A stretch of 64,000 nt of DNA, taken from positions 2,046,001 to 2,110,000 of the forward strand of contig NZ_AFEJ02000001.1 in assembly GCF_000238775.2 (NCBI RefSeq), given 5' to 3'. The position numbers were made by a program, and so were the translations under genes. The notes beneath the pieces are model-generated. The model was not told the DNA's origin, searched no databases, and saw nothing but the letters and a program-made list of their open reading frames with translations. Every line of letters begins with the position of its first letter. Position 1 is the stretch's first letter. The DNA comes from Acaryochloris sp. CCMEE 5410. GTDB lineage: Bacteria; Cyanobacteriota; Cyanobacteriia; Thermosynechococcales; Thermosynechococcaceae. Shown here piece after piece: positions 20,781-30,170 of the stretch.

Positions 20781-20933
20781 TCATCGCCGCATCTCATTCA
20801 AGTCAAGGGGGGAAACTATGCATTTGGTCTAAAAAAATTTTAGCGATTCCATTTGTGCTTTATTGATGACAAGAAGCAGCATATATTATGCTTGTCTCAA
20901 CAGGTGATATTGCAGAATAGGATTGATTAACTC

Positions 20934-21326
20934 ATGGCTAAAAAGCAAAAACAAGGTAAGACGCCTTTAAGCGGACAAGCCTTAGTTGAGAAGGTCAAAC
21001 AACTTGAGGACCTAAGTCGTGAAGAAAAGGCGAAAGAATGCGGTTACTTTACCCTAAATGAGGATGGGTCAGAACGCATTAGCATGATGAAATTTCTCAA
21101 TGCGTTGATTGATGCTGAAGGCGTAGAATTAGATGGCAAAAGCCAAAATGGCAATGGTCGGGGCGGTCGCAATGCTAGTTACCGAATCAGCGTTCAATCT
21201 AATGGAAATTTGCTGATTGGGTCTACCTATACCAAGCAGATGGAGTTGGCTCCTGGCGACGAGTTTGAAATTTCCCTTGGACGAAAGCATATCCATTTAA
21301 AACAGATTACCGATGATGAAGACTAG
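20934..21326 (+). CDS. cyAbrB-family transcription regulator
   Basis: A 130-residue cyanobacterial AbrB-like regulator. The N-terminal half carries the family-specific segment (GQALVEKVKQLEDLSREEKA, ECGYFTLNEDGSERISMM). The C-terminal DNA-binding half reads YRISVQSNGNLLIGSTY, then MELAPGDEFEISLGRKHIHL, near residues 79-126. In Synechocystis the homologues (Sll0359 and Sll0822) affect carbon/nitrogen balance, hydrogenase and stress genes. Which of the two paralogue groups this belongs to needs a tree. Its 3' neighbour is a degenerate IS630 element 39 bases away. Confidence 0.92.
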   Translation: MAKKQKQGKTPLSGQALVEKVKQLEDLSREEKAKECGYFTLNEDGSERISMMKFLNALIDAEGVELDGKSQNGNGRGGRNASYRISVQSNGNLLIGSTYTKQMELAPGDEFEISLGRKHIHLKQITDDED

Positions 21327-21364
21327 GACGCAATTGCCTAAATCTATGTCAGAGGCACGGCAAT

Positions 21365-22507
21365 TATACTGCGGACGACTAGTGGCTTAACATTGTAGCG
21401 GAGAGATTTGGCACACTGGGAGTATCCCCCAACCGACTCTCCTACTCGCATGATTAAAATTGATTTCACCGCAGAGGAAATCCAACACCTCAACTACGAG
21501 CGCTATCATCATCCTCACCCACGGGTGCAGCGACGGATGGAAGTCCTCTACTTAAAGAGTCAAGGTCTTGCCCATGCCCAGATCTGCCAGCTTTGTCAGA
21601 TTAGCCGTCCGACCTTAGCCAAAACCCTTCGTTTGTATCAACAAGGAGGAATTGAAGGACTGAAGACCCTGGAATATAAAGGTCAACCCAGTTCACTCAA
21701 CGCTCATAGCGATAGTGTGAGAGCCTATTTGAGCAACACCCGCCCCGCACCAGTGCAGAAGCTCAAGCAGTCATTGAACAATTGACGGGCATTAAACGTA
21801 GTCCAACCCAGATCAAAGCTTTCCTCAAACGCATCGGTTGTCGCTATCGAAAAGTGGGGTATGTGCCGGGAAAGTCGAGTCTACCCGAGAAAATTGAGGA
21901 GCAAGAGCAGTTCCGAAAACTTGCCTTGAACCCTTATTAGAGGGAGCTCAACGCCAAGAGCGTCTTGTCTTTTTGTAGATGCTGCTCATTTTGTTCATCA
22001 GGCTTATCTGGGGTTTCTCTGGTGCATCCGTCGGATCTTCATCCCCTCTCCTTCCGGTCGTCAACGATTCAATGTTCTCGGGGCGCTCAACGCCGTCACT
22101 AAAGATATCATCAGCATCACCAACCACACCTACATCAACTCTCATAGCATGTGTTTGTTGCTAGCCAAGCTTGCTCTACTCGACCCTGTCATACCCATCA
22201 GCGTGATTTAGACAATGCTCGATATCAAAAATGCCAGCTTGTGACAGACTTTGCTGAGATCGTCGATATTGAGTTAGTCTACTTGCCCTCTTATTCACCC
22301 CATTTGAATTTAATTGAGCGGCTCTGGCGCTTTGTGCGCAAAGAATGTCTCTACTCAAAGTATTATGCTGATTTCCCCGCCTTTAAGGGAGCCATTCAAC
22401 AGTGCCTCGACCAGTGCAATGGTGAGCATAAGGCGAAACTCACAAGCCTGCTATCACTCAAGTTTCAGTCTTTTAAAAAAGTTAATATCTTAGCCGTCTA
22501 GAGTATA
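21365..22507 (+). mobile_element. Degenerate IS630-family insertion sequence
   Basis: Imperfect terminal inverted repeats can be aligned: TATACTGCGGACGACTA (21365-21381) against the reverse complement of TAGCCGTCTAGAGTATA (22491-22507), 13 of 17 matching. Both ends carry TA, the target used by IS630/Tc1-type elements. The only gene inside is a broken transposase. The element is about 1.14 kb, a normal IS630 size. Confidence 0.8.
21450..22501 (+). pseudogene. IS630 transposase, four frame breaks
   Basis: Read across frames, this is a complete IS630 transposase of about 350 residues. It has an N-terminal helix-turn-helix segment (HPRVQRRMEVLYLKSQGL), then the DDE domain. The catalytic residues are still encoded: Asp in FVDAAHFV, Asp in LDNARYQ, and Glu in PHLNLIERLWRF. 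The frame changes near 21731, 21937, 21973 and 22207. Each change is in the same sense and fits a single-base deletion, and internal stops result. It cannot make a full transposase by ordinary translation; four programmed shifts would be unprecedented. The N-terminal piece 21450-21785 and the C-terminal piece 22151-22501 are the longest open parts. Confidence 0.88.
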
Positions 22508-22652
22508 GGTTTGTAATTACTTTCTAAGACTGCTCCAGCACCATTGATGTGCGCTTAGCTACTTATCAATATCAATGCGTCTTTTAGTTTGAGAACGACA
22601 GCTACTTCGGAGACGCTGGTAGGATAATGGGATTAATTAAGCCAATAGCCCA

Positions 22653-23549
22653 ATGGTGCTAAAGCAAAATCGATATTGGAAACGGTTGTCACAAGGAGTA
22701 ACCTATGCACTCCTTGGGGTCATTGCCTTGGCTATGTTATTGCCTTTATTATGGCTGGTTAGTACAGCCTTCAAAGGCCAGGAAGACAATATTTTCCCCG
22801 TCGCGGCGTCGAAAGATTTGTCTTTATCTCCCCTGGAGAATATTGTTTTCTTCTTAAAGCAGTTATTTCCTATCCATCCCACTGGACACAATTTTGTCTC
22901 TGTTTGGCAACAACAGCCTTTTGGGCAGTATTTTCTCAATAGTCTATTCGTTTCATCTCTCACTGTAACCCTCAACGTTTTGTTCAGTTCTCTAGCTGCT
23001 TATCCTCTGGCTAGACTGAACTTTAAGGGTAAGGATTTTATTTTTGCGGTCGTGGTCTCCACAATTATGATTCCTTTCCAAATTGTGATGATCCCGCTTT
23101 ACGTCTTAGCGGTTGAGTTGGGGCTCAAAAATACCTATCTGGGCGTGATTTTTCCTGCGATCGCATCTGCGTTTGGTATCTTTCTGCTCCGGCAGGCCTT
23201 CCAAGGGGTTCCAAAAGAACTAGAAGAAGCTGCACGCATCGACGGCTGTACAGATCTAGGGATTTGGTGGCATATTATGTTGCCATCGGTTAGACCCGCC
23301 CTAGTTACCCTGGCAATATTCGTTTTCATTGGCTCTTGGGGAGAATTTTTATGGCCCCTCATCATTCTGGATCAGCCCGAGTATTACACCCTTCCCCTCG
23401 CAGTGTCCAATCTGTTTAGTGCCTTTGGGCTCAATTGGCGTTTAATTGCCGCAGGTTCAGTGATTTCCATCGCTCCAGTCTTACTATTTTTCTTGATTAT
23501 GCAACGGTATATTGTTCCTTCTGAAGCTGGGAGCGGATTAAAAGGGTAG
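22653..23549 (+). CDS. Sugar ABC transporter permease (MalG/GgtD type)
   Basis: An inner-membrane permease of 298 residues with six predicted helices. The cytoplasmic EAA loop is clear (ELEEAARIDGCTDLGIWWHI, then MLPSVRPAL), which contacts the ATPase. Sequence fits the CUT1 carbohydrate group, including MalG-like and cyanobacterial glucosylglycerol transporter subunits. The partner permease, binding protein and ATPase are not next to it, so they must be elsewhere, or the gene is an orphan left by rearrangement near the IS remnant. The substrate cannot be read from the sequence. Confidence 0.87.
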   Translation: MVLKQNRYWKRLSQGVTYALLGVIALAMLLPLLWLVSTAFKGQEDNIFPVAASKDLSLSPLENIVFFLKQLFPIHPTGHNFVSVWQQQPFGQYFLNSLFVSSLTVTLNVLFSSLAAYPLARLNFKGKDFIFAVVVSTIMIPFQIVMIPLYVLAVELGLKNTYLGVIFPAIASAFGIFLLRQAFQGVPKELEEAARIDGCTDLGIWWHIMLPSVRPALVTLAIFVFIGSWGEFLWPLIILDQPEYYTLPLAVSNLFSAFGLNWRLIAAGSVISIAPVLLFFLIMQRYIVPSEAGSGLKG

Positions 23550-23664
23550 TGCCCCCCATGCCTCTCCTATCCTTCTACTTCTCTAGAAATCTTCACAAGA
23601 TCTACAGTTCCTGTTCCCTCTGAGCATGCTTTCATAACAAATGAAGATATTCCTTGAAGGATCA

Positions 23665-23862
23665 ATGCAGATGAACCTCTCTCTCCTTCAGTCCAGCCTC
23701 AATTTGCTCAACCACAACCTCTGGATTGCTCAACAATTTGAAGATAATCTCGGTTCTTCTTTCCAATCTACTTGGGATAACTTTATCCAATCGGGACAGG
23801 TATGGGCCCTGATCATCGGTTTTATTGTTGGCTATGTGTTCCGCAGCATTACATCCTATTAA
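23665..23862 (+). CDS. Small membrane protein, unknown
   Basis: A product of about 65 residues with one C-terminal membrane helix (VWALIIGFIVGYVFRSI) and an amphipathic N-terminal part. GAAGGA precedes the ATGs at 23665 and 23671; either could be the start, and the frame is open from an ATG at 23641. No family recognised. It lies between the ABC permease and argH on the same strand. Confidence 0.55.
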   Translation: MQMNLSLLQSSLNLLNHNLWIAQQFEDNLGSSFQSTWDNFIQSGQVWALIIGFIVGYVFRSITSY

Positions 23863-23899
23863 CAGCGACTGAATCTCTATTATTTCGGACCTGAATATA

Positions 23900-25330
23900 T
23901 TGGCATCTTCTCCCGTACCTCCTGCAAACAGCTCTGACTCTTCTGACCCCAAAGTTTGGAGTCAAAGATTTGAATCTGCCTTAAACCCTGTGATTGCTGC
24001 CTTTAATGCCAGCATTCATTTCGACATCGCCTTAATTGAATATGATCTAACGGGTTCACAAGCTCACGTGCAGATGTTGGCCCACAGTGGCATTATTTCT
24101 CAAGCAGAAGCCGATGCCATTGATCAAGGACTAGAGGCCATCCGGCAAGAATATCGCCAAGGTCAATTTCAGCCTGGTATTGAAGCGGAAGACATCCATT
24201 TTGCCGTCGAAAACCGCTTAATTGAACTGATCGGTGACACAGGCAAAAAACTGCATACGGGGCGTTCGCGGAATGACCAAGTAGGTACCGATCTTCGTCT
24301 CTATTTACATGATCAAATTCTACAAGTTCAAACCCTGATTCGGAACTGGCAACGAGCGCTCGTTACCTTAGCCAGCGAACATGTGCAGACACTCATTCCT
24401 GGATATACCCATTTACAGCGAGCTCAGCCGATCAGCTTAGCCCACCACTTGTTGGCCTACTTTGAAATGGCTGAACGAGATTGGCAGCGTCTGAAAGAAA
24501 TCGATCAGCGAGTGAATGTTTCGCCTTTAGGTTTGGGAGCCTTAGCCGGAACGCCTTTCCCCATCGATCGCCAGTACACTGCCGACAAGCTAGGGTTTGT
24601 CGATCTGTATCGCAATAGTTTGGATGGTGTCAGCGATCGCGATTTTGCCATTGAGTTTCTCTGTGCAGCCAGTCTCATCATGGTGCATCTCAGCCGCTTT
24701 TCAGAAGAAGTCATCCTTTGGGCCTCGGAAGAGTTTGGATTCATCAAACTGAAGGATAGCTGTGCGACAGGCTCCAGCATTATGCCCCAAAAGAAAAATC
24801 CTGATGTTCCCGAATTAGTACGGGGCAAATCAGGGCGGGTTTTTGGGCATTTACAAAGCTTACTGGTTGTCATGAAAGGACTGCCCTTAGCCTATAACAA
24901 GGATCTACAAGAAGATAAAGAAGCCATTTTTGATGGTGTGACAACGATTAAGGCTTGTTTAGAGGCCATGACTATTTTGGTGGCAGAGGGCCTAGAATTC
25001 CAAACCCCACGTCTTGAATCTGCAGTGGGCGAAGATTTTTCCAATGCCACGGATGTCGCAGACTATTTATCCAAGCAAGGAGTGCCCTTTCGGGAAGCCT
25101 ACAATATCGTTGGTGCTGTGGTGAAAACATGTCTCTCCCAAAACAAGCTACTCAAAGACTTAACGCTAGTGGAATGGCAGCAGTTTCATCCCCAGTTCGC
25201 TGACGATATCTATTCAGCCATTTCGCCCCGACAAGTCGTTGCCGTCCGCAATAGCTTTGGTGGAACAGGATTCACTCAAGTGCAAAACGCACTCAAACAG
25301 GCTCAATCTCTGTTAGCAGAATCACAGTAG
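23900..25330 (+). CDS. argH: Argininosuccinate lyase
   Basis: Cleaves argininosuccinate to arginine and fumarate, the last step of arginine synthesis. The 476-residue frame carries the fumarase/aspartase-superfamily signature [12 protein letters not shown] at about residues 290-301, the [13 protein letters not shown] block and the [11 protein letters not shown] block. No ATG lies before the conserved N-terminal domain, so the TTG at 23900 is the best start seen. A small membrane-protein gene ends 38 bases upstream. Confidence 0.95.
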   Translation: MASSPVPPANSSDSSDPKVWSQRFESALNPVIAAFNASIHFDIALIEYDLTGSQAHVQMLAHSGIISQAEADAIDQGLEAIRQEYRQGQFQPGIEAEDIHFAVENRLIELIGDTGKKLHTGRSRNDQVGTDLRLYLHDQILQVQTLIRNWQRALVTLASEHVQTLIPGYTHLQRAQPISLAHHLLAYFEMAERDWQRLKEIDQRVNVSPLGLGALAGTPFPIDRQYTADKLGFVDLYRNSLDGVSDRDFAIEFLCAASLIMVHLSRFSEEVILWASEEFGFIKLKDSCATGSSIMPQKKNPDVPELVRGKSGRVFGHLQSLLVVMKGLPLAYNKDLQEDKEAIFDGVTTIKACLEAMTILVAEGLEFQTPRLESAVGEDFSNATDVADYLSKQGVPFREAYNIVGAVVKTCLSQNKLLKDLTLVEWQQFHPQFADDIYSAISPRQVVAVRNSFGGTGFTQVQNALKQAQSLLAESQ

Positions 25331-25388
25331 GCCCTCAACTTCAGAACAAAGTTCTCAGGATCCAGTAGCAGCGTTCAAAGCTCTCTCT

Positions 25389-25697
25389 TTAGCGCACATC
25401 AAAAGGGGTAGACCCTTTCCAAGGGATGCGCTTAACCGCTGTCAAGGCATCAGTGACTGCTGCTGTAATATCACCCTGATGCTCCCGTTGAGCACGTTCA
25501 TACTGGAGCGCCACCCCTTCTTGACTAGACGCATAAAGAGGAGGCAAGTGATTGAGGGCATGGGCGGCCACCTCAATACGGTTAATCCGTTGAGCCTCCT
25601 CTAAAGACCAAGCACAAGTTTGCTGATCGATTTCTTCGTCAACCAGAATTTCCATAATGTTTTTGTAGCTATTGGCTATGTCATAGCTGGGTACCAT
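25389..25697 (-). CDS. ComFB-family protein
   Basis: A 102-residue soluble protein. The core (NIMEILVDEEIDQQ, EVAAHALNHLPPLYASSQEG, and C-terminal DALTAVKRIPW) matches the late-competence ComFB family. Cyanobacterial members of this family have been reported as cyclic-di-nucleotide receptors (CdgR/Slr1970 type) affecting cell size and motility or competence; that role is transferred from family knowledge. It is convergent with argH and divergent from pyrR. Confidence 0.8.
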   Translation of the reverse strand: MVPSYDIANSYKNIMEILVDEEIDQQTCAWSLEEAQRINRIEVAAHALNHLPPLYASSQEGVALQYERAQREHQGDITAAVTDALTAVKRIPWKGSTPFDVR

Positions 25698-25862
25698 AGC
25701 AACTCAAAGGGTAAAGGACAACAAGTTTGTGCACATAATCTAGGAATATCAAGTTTTAGGCATGTTCGCTTCCGCAAAAATGCGTAAAATCAACGCAGTA
25801 CTATACTATTCTCCATCACAATGAGGCCCTCAACGTGATGATACTGCGCGGATTCTATATCC

Positions 25863-26405
25863 ATGTCCTCTAATATTGTTGAAATTCTGTCGGCTCAAGA
25901 CCTACGCCGGACGATCACACGGCTAGCGTCAGAAGTGATTGAACGAGTCGGCACCCTAGATCATCTGGTACTGTTAGGCATCCCGACACGGGGCGTTCCT
26001 CTAGCCTATGCCTTAGCCCAGCAGATAGAGTTATTAGAACAGATCAAAGTCCCGGTGGGTAGCTTAGACATTACGTTTTACCGCGATGATTTAGACCGAA
26101 TTACCGTCAGGACACCTGGAAAAACTGACTTACCGACGGATCTCTCCCAGAAAACTGTTCTCCTGGTTGATGATGTCATTTTCAGTGGTCGCACGATACG
26201 AGCTGCCCTCAATGCCGTCCATGACTATGGTCGGCCAACGCTGACTCAATTACTGGTCCTAATTGACCGGGGCCATCGAGAGCTGCCGATTCACCCTGAC
26301 TTTACGGGCAAGGCATTGCCAACGGCACGGGAAGAACTGGTCAACGTCTATCTTGATGCGACCGATCAGCGGGATGGAGTGGAATTAGTCACCCGAGATC
26401 ATTAG
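25863..26405 (+). CDS. pyrR: PyrR: pyr regulator / uracil phosphoribosyltransferase
   Basis: A 180-residue PRTase-fold protein. The PRPP-binding motif [17 protein letters not shown] lies at about residues 99-115, with the PyrR-type PTRGVPLA and DITFYRDDL blocks. In Firmicutes PyrR binds pyr mRNA and controls attenuation; in cyanobacteria the enzymatic role is the safer assignment, since I see no pyr leader here. ATG start at 25863. Confidence 0.92.
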   Translation: MSSNIVEILSAQDLRRTITRLASEVIERVGTLDHLVLLGIPTRGVPLAYALAQQIELLEQIKVPVGSLDITFYRDDLDRITVRTPGKTDLPTDLSQKTVLLVDDVIFSGRTIRAALNAVHDYGRPTLTQLLVLIDRGHRELPIHPDFTGKALPTAREELVNVYLDATDQRDGVELVTRDH

Positions 26406-26460
26406 CAACCAAGCATTGAACGCCTCTCAGCATGGGTTCTACAGCAACTTGAGCACTTGA

Positions 26461-26476
26461 GTTCGGGAACCCGTAC
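26461..26476 (+). promoter_or_regulatory. K-box-like element upstream of groESL
   Basis: GTTCGGGAACCCGTAC fits the pattern GTTCGG-NNAN-CCNNAC that I recall for the cyanobacterial groE K-box, linked to light and heat induction. It sits 39 bases before CIRCE and just upstream of the likely -35 box. Confidence 0.65.
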
Positions 26477-26486
26477 AGTCAAAAGA

Positions 26487-26516
26487 TTGAATTTGGTCAA
26501 TTACCTCAGATAGATT
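26487..26516 (+). promoter_or_regulatory. Probable sigma-70 promoter of groESL
   Basis: TTGAAT (26487-26492) as -35 and TAGATT (26511-26516) as -10, 18 bases apart. The -10 overlaps the first CIRCE arm, as expected for a repressed promoter. Confidence 0.5.
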
Positions 26517-26541
26517 AGCACTCGGGAGTCGAGAGTGCTAA
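26515..26541 (+). promoter_or_regulatory. CIRCE element (HrcA operator)
   Basis: TTAGCACTC (26515-26523), a 9-base spacer, then GAGTGCTAA (26533-26541): a perfect match to the CIRCE consensus. It lies 37 bases before the groES start. HrcA is expected to repress groESL from here; hrcA itself is not in the window. Confidence 0.96.
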
Positions 26542-26577
26542 ATCCCAGTAACCACTATCTAGTTTGGAGGAGCCGGT

Positions 26578-26889
26578 ATGGCAGCTATTTCCTTAAGCGT
26601 CTCTACAGTCAAGCCTTTAGGTGATCGCGTATTCGTCAAAGTCAGTGCTGCAGAAGAGCAAACTGCAGGTGGCATTATTTTGCCCGATGCGGCCAAAGAG
26701 AAGCCTCAGGTAGGTGAAATTACCGCTGTTGGCCCAGGTAAGCGGGGTGACGATGGATCTCGCCAAGCCTTAGATGTCAAAGAAGGCGACAAAGTTCTGT
26801 ATTCCAAGTACGCCGGTACAGATGTCAAGCTCGGCGGTGAAGAGTATGTACTGCTTTCTGAAAAAGATATTTTGGCGATCGTCAACTAG
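26578..26889 (+). CDS. groES: Co-chaperonin GroES
   Basis: A 103-residue lid subunit of the GroEL chaperonin. It shows the PLGDRVFVK start and the mobile-loop region [19 protein letters not shown], as well as [19 protein letters not shown] near the C-terminus. The GGAGGAGCCGGT-like leader includes TGGAGGAG about 7 bases before the ATG. It is the first gene of the CIRCE-controlled groES-groEL operon. Confidence 0.98.
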   Translation: MAAISLSVSTVKPLGDRVFVKVSAAEEQTAGGIILPDAAKEKPQVGEITAVGPGKRGDDGSRQALDVKEGDKVLYSKYAGTDVKLGGEEYVLLSEKDILAIVN

Positions 26890-26991
26890 ACAAGCGTAAT
26901 ATCATCCTTCGATTCGTTCTGCCCATTCAACTGGGCAATTTTATTTTGTCTAACTTCGCTGTTACTCCTTTAAGTTTGAGGTTGAGCTTCC

Positions 26992-28623
26992 ATGGCTAAA
27001 CGCATTATTTATAACGAGAATGCTCGTCGCGCCCTTGAGAAAGGGATGGATATCCTATGTGAATCTGTTGCGGTGACATTAGGCCCTAAAGGTCGCAATG
27101 TTGTTCTAGAAAAGAAATTTGGTGCCCCTCAGATCGTCAATGATGGCGTCACCATTGCTAAGGAAATTGAACTAGAAGACAACATTGAGAACACAGGGGT
27201 TGCCTTGATTCGTCAAGCGGCTTCCAAAACGAATGATGCCGCAGGAGATGGCACCACAACAGCTACGGTCCTTGCCCATGCCATGGTCAAAGAAGGGATG
27301 CGCAACGTAGTTGCGGGTGCGAATGCAATTTCCCTCAAGCGTGGCATTGAGAAAGCTGCTGGCTTTCTCGTAGAGAAAATCGCTGAGAATGCTCGCTCTG
27401 TTGAAGATTCCACTGCCATTGCTCAAGTGGGAACGATTTCTGCTGGTAACGACGATGAAGTCGGCCAAATGATTGCCAATGCGATGGATAAAGTCGGCAA
27501 AGAAGGCGTTATTTCCCTAGAAGAAGGCAAGTCCATGACCACCGAATTGGAGGTCACTGAAGGGATGCGCTTTGAGAAAGGCTATATTTCTCCTTATTTC
27601 GCGACTGACACAGAGCGGATGGAAGCTGTGCTAGACGAGCCCTACATCCTACTGACCGACAAGAAAATCACCCTCGTGCAAGATTTAGTGCCTGTACTCG
27701 AGCAGGCTGCACGGGCAGGTAAGCCCTTGTTGGTGATTGCTGAGGATATTGAGAAAGAAGCCTTAGCCACCCTCGTCGTCAACCGTTTACGGGGCGTGTT
27801 GAATGTAGCTGCCGTAAAAGCACCTGGCTTCGGCGATCGTCGTAAAGCCATGCTGGAAGATATTGCAGTCTTGACTGGTGGTCAGGTGATTACCGAAGAT
27901 GCGGGTCTCAAACTAGAGACTGCCAAGCTAGAAATGATGGGACAAGCTCGTCGCATCACTATCACGAAAGACACCACTACCCTTGTTGCCGAAGGGAATG
28001 AGGCCGACGTCCAAGCTCGCTGCGAGCAAATTCGTCGTCAAATGGATGAAACCGAATCTTCCTACGATAAAGAAAAGCTGCAAGAGCGCTTGGCTAAATT
28101 GGCCGGTGGTGTTGCCGTGATCAAAGTGGGTGCTGCAACTGAAACTGAAATGAAGGATCGGAAGCTCCGCCTAGAAGATGCCATCAACTCCACTAAAGCC
28201 GCTGTTGAAGAAGGGATTGTTCCCGGTGGCGGGACCACTTTGGCTCATCTTGGTCCTCAACTTGCAAGTTGGGCTGCAGATAACTTAACTGGCGAAGAGC
28301 TGATTGGTGCCACTATCGTTGAACGGGCCTTAACTGCACCTCTAAAGCGCATTGCGGAGAATGCTGGCCAAAATGGTGCCGTTATCGCTGAACGCGTTCG
28401 CGAAAAAGAGTTCAATGTTGGTTTCGATGCGTCAGTGAATGAGTTCACGGATATGTTTGCCGCTGGCATTGTCGATCCTGCAAAGGTGACTCGTTCTGCG
28501 CTGCAAAATGCTGCTTCTATTGCTGGCATGGTCCTCACTACTGAGTGCATTATTTCTGATAAGCCTGAGCCCAAGGAAAATGCTCCTGCTGGCGCTGGCA
28601 TGGGCGGAGACTTCGACTACTAG
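26992..28623 (+). CDS. groEL: Chaperonin GroEL (operon copy, GroEL1 type)
   Basis: A 543-residue chaperonin with the ATP-binding blocks [14 protein letters not shown] and [15 protein letters not shown] and the signature [14 protein letters not shown]. It lies 102 bases after groES in the same operon. Its tail is short (AGMGGDFDY) and lacks the long GGM repeat of E. coli GroEL. Cyanobacteria usually carry a second groEL elsewhere; this linked copy is the one expected to work with GroES. Confidence 0.98.
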   Translation: MAKRIIYNENARRALEKGMDILCESVAVTLGPKGRNVVLEKKFGAPQIVNDGVTIAKEIELEDNIENTGVALIRQAASKTNDAAGDGTTTATVLAHAMVKEGMRNVVAGANAISLKRGIEKAAGFLVEKIAENARSVEDSTAIAQVGTISAGNDDEVGQMIANAMDKVGKEGVISLEEGKSMTTELEVTEGMRFEKGYISPYFATDTERMEAVLDEPYILLTDKKITLVQDLVPVLEQAARAGKPLLVIAEDIEKEALATLVVNRLRGVLNVAAVKAPGFGDRRKAMLEDIAVLTGGQVITEDAGLKLETAKLEMMGQARRITITKDTTTLVAEGNEADVQARCEQIRRQMDETESSYDKEKLQERLAKLAGGVAVIKVGAATETEMKDRKLRLEDAINSTKAAVEEGIVPGGGTTLAHLGPQLASWAADNLTGEELIGATIVERALTAPLKRIAENAGQNGAVIAERVREKEFNVGFDASVNEFTDMFAAGIVDPAKVTRSALQNAASIAGMVLTTECIISDKPEPKENAPAGAGMGGDFDY

Positions 28624-28650
28624 AATTCCAAGCCTAATTTATAAGACCCA

Positions 28651-28678
28651 GAGGGCGGTGTTTACCGCCCTCTTTTTT
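28651..28678 (+). terminator. Rho-independent terminator of groESL
   Basis: GAGGGCGGT (28651-28659), GTTT loop, ACCGCCCTC, then TTTTTT. It starts 27 bases after the groEL stop. Confidence 0.93.
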
Positions 28679-28699
28679 GTTCTTGACTCAGAGATTCGG

Positions 28700-29308
28700 T
28701 TATTGGAAATAAAAGGCCACAAAAATGTGAAACCCAAGCATGACAGAAAACATACTGACCAGGATAATGTGGGTTGATAACCAAATCGCACGCAGTTTGC
28801 GAATGAGAGGCCCCTTTGAAACCTTGGGGAACCGCTTAGCTAAACCCTGCCAGCTTTGAGGCACCAACCCAAAGTATTTCTGGGAAGATTCTAAAATACC
28901 CGTTTCTGCAACCACGCCCACTAGGGCCGATAGGGCAACACCAAAGAACACCCAGAGAAAGAGTGCATTAAAGTTATCGCCAACCGCACCACCGGTATGG
29001 AGCAAAACAGTGGCTACTAAAGCGACACCAACAAAAATATGCAAGCTGCGCCACAACAGAATAGAACCTGGCACTGCAATTTTCCACCGGCGCCCTCGTT
29101 TACGCAGTGCGAGGGCCAGTTCAAAGAAGACAAGGGCCAGAACGACAAACCCCGTAATCAGCTTGTACAGATCCGTTTGTAGAACGATCAAGGCATTGAA
29201 GTTGCGATCGCGCAGCAACGGAATATAAACCCCACTTAATGCAAAGGGGGTCAAAATAGCTGCGACCACTAACGTCAGAATAATAAGAGTTGAAAACCTA
29301 GGCTTCAT
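28700..29308 (-). CDS. Membrane di-haem b-type cytochrome-like protein
   Basis: A 202-residue protein with about five membrane helices. Two helices each carry a His pair 14 residues apart: His90 with His104 (SLHIFVGVALVATVLLH) and His180 with His194 (STHIILVSMFSVMLGFH). That spacing is the classic pattern for two stacked b haems in a four-helix bundle, as in cytochrome b561 or ferric-reductase-like quinol oxidising modules. No exact family is recognised. It ends the run of cytochrome genes, so it may pass electrons between the quinone pool and the multihaem cytochromes encoded upstream; this is inference. A terminator-like hairpin separates it from the preceding gene, so expression may be partly independent. 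Confidence 0.75.
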   Translation of the reverse strand: MKPRFSTLIILTLVVAAILTPFALSGVYIPLLRDRNFNALIVLQTDLYKLITGFVVLALVFFELALALRKRGRRWKIAVPGSILLWRSLHIFVGVALVATVLLHTGGAVGDNFNALFLWVFFGVALSALVGVVAETGILESSQKYFGLVPQSWQGLAKRFPKVSKGPLIRKLRAIWLSTHIILVSMFSVMLGFHIFVAFYFQ

Positions 29309-29366
29309 AGCTTAACTAGGGTGATAGGACTTTGGAGCATCGGTTCACCCCCTCGAAGTCGGAAAA

Positions 29367-29417
29367 ATGCTCTATAGGGATCGACTGGTGGCGCGATCCC
29401 TTTCCCCCATAGAGCAT
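29367..29417 (-). terminator. Two-part hairpin with T tract (terminator or attenuator)
   Basis: ATGCTCTAT (29367-29375) pairs with ATAGAGCAT (29409-29417), and AGGGATCG (29376-29383) pairs with CGATCCCT (29394-29401), with a small bulge. On the minus strand the outer stem is followed by TTTTT. It lies between the monohaem lipoprotein gene and the b-type cytochrome gene. Confidence 0.75.
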
Positions 29418-29446
29418 CACTTACCTTTGGGTAGTGCTATTGCGAC

Positions 29447-30100
29447 CTAAGCACCTTCCAAAGGAATATTGATCATGATGCCGCCCATCACGTCATCCAT
29501 TTTGAAGACCTTATCGGGATAGCGTTCTTTGTGTACAGGGTGGGTGTTATGACAAGTAATACAGGCTTCTGCTACTGCCTTATCGGGATAGAGGGCCGAA
29601 AAATATTTCTTACCCCCTACTTCCTGGAACTCCTTGAAAGGTTCTCCCGTTTTCTCAACCTCTTGAATGGCTTTTTTCTCAAAATCATTTTTAGGACCTT
29701 GAGCGTCGTTAATATACCAAGTTGAGATCAGGTTATAGGTAAAAGCAGTGTCTGCTTCGGAGGCAATTTCAGACCCGAGCCGAAACATTTGTGCAGGCAG
29801 GGGAATACCATCACTGCTTTCCCAACCTTCGGTCGCTTCTATTGCCAGAACACCATCAGCTTTGGGCTTACCTTCGAGTTTTTTGGCTCGGTTAACCACA
29901 TGCTTGGTGTAGGCCGTTCGGTCTGAAGCTAAAGCAGTATGGATATAATCAGCTACTAATTCAGGCTTTACCCCCCCAGTGGCTTGGGATTCGGCACCCC
30001 CACTACAGGCCACAGCGGTGAAACAAATGGCTGCAGCCAGAGCAAAAAAGGCGAGGGTTCTGGAACGCAACGTTCTGAACCAATTTCGTGTCAAATTCAT
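29447..30100 (-). CDS. Tll0287-like (DUF3365) monohaem c-type lipoprotein
   Basis: A 217-residue exported protein. The N-terminus is basic and hydrophobic and ends in the lipobox TAVAC, giving Cys32 as the lipid anchor. One c-haem site, CITCH, lies at Cys180-His184. The fold matches the Tll0287/DUF3365 domain, a PAS-like haem domain found alone or in sensors. ATG 30100 is chosen because GAGGAG lies about 9 bases upstream; the frame is open to 30127. It sits 70 bases downstream of the hexahaem cytochrome gene, so it is likely in the same transcript and may be an electron carrier or redox sensor on the outer face of the membrane. Confidence 0.85.
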   Translation of the reverse strand: MNLTRNWFRTLRSRTLAFFALAAAICFTAVACSGGAESQATGGVKPELVADYIHTALASDRTAYTKHVVNRAKKLEGKPKADGVLAIEATEGWESSDGIPLPAQMFRLGSEIASEADTAFTYNLISTWYINDAQGPKNDFEKKAIQEVEKTGEPFKEFQEVGGKKYFSALYPDKAVAEACITCHNTHPVHKERYPDKVFKMDDVMGGIMINIPLEGA

Positions 30101-30170
30101 CTTGTGTCTCCTCTCAATGAGATGCATCTGATTCGTTTTGATGGGATAGATTAGTCTTCGATGGGATAGA

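Noticed and set aside
21948-22145. Small ORFs on both strands inside the IS630 copy
   Set aside because: They are fragments or antisense shadows of the broken transposase.
28257-28601. Minus-strand frames opposite groEL
   Set aside because: Typical antisense shadows of a highly expressed, codon-biased gene.
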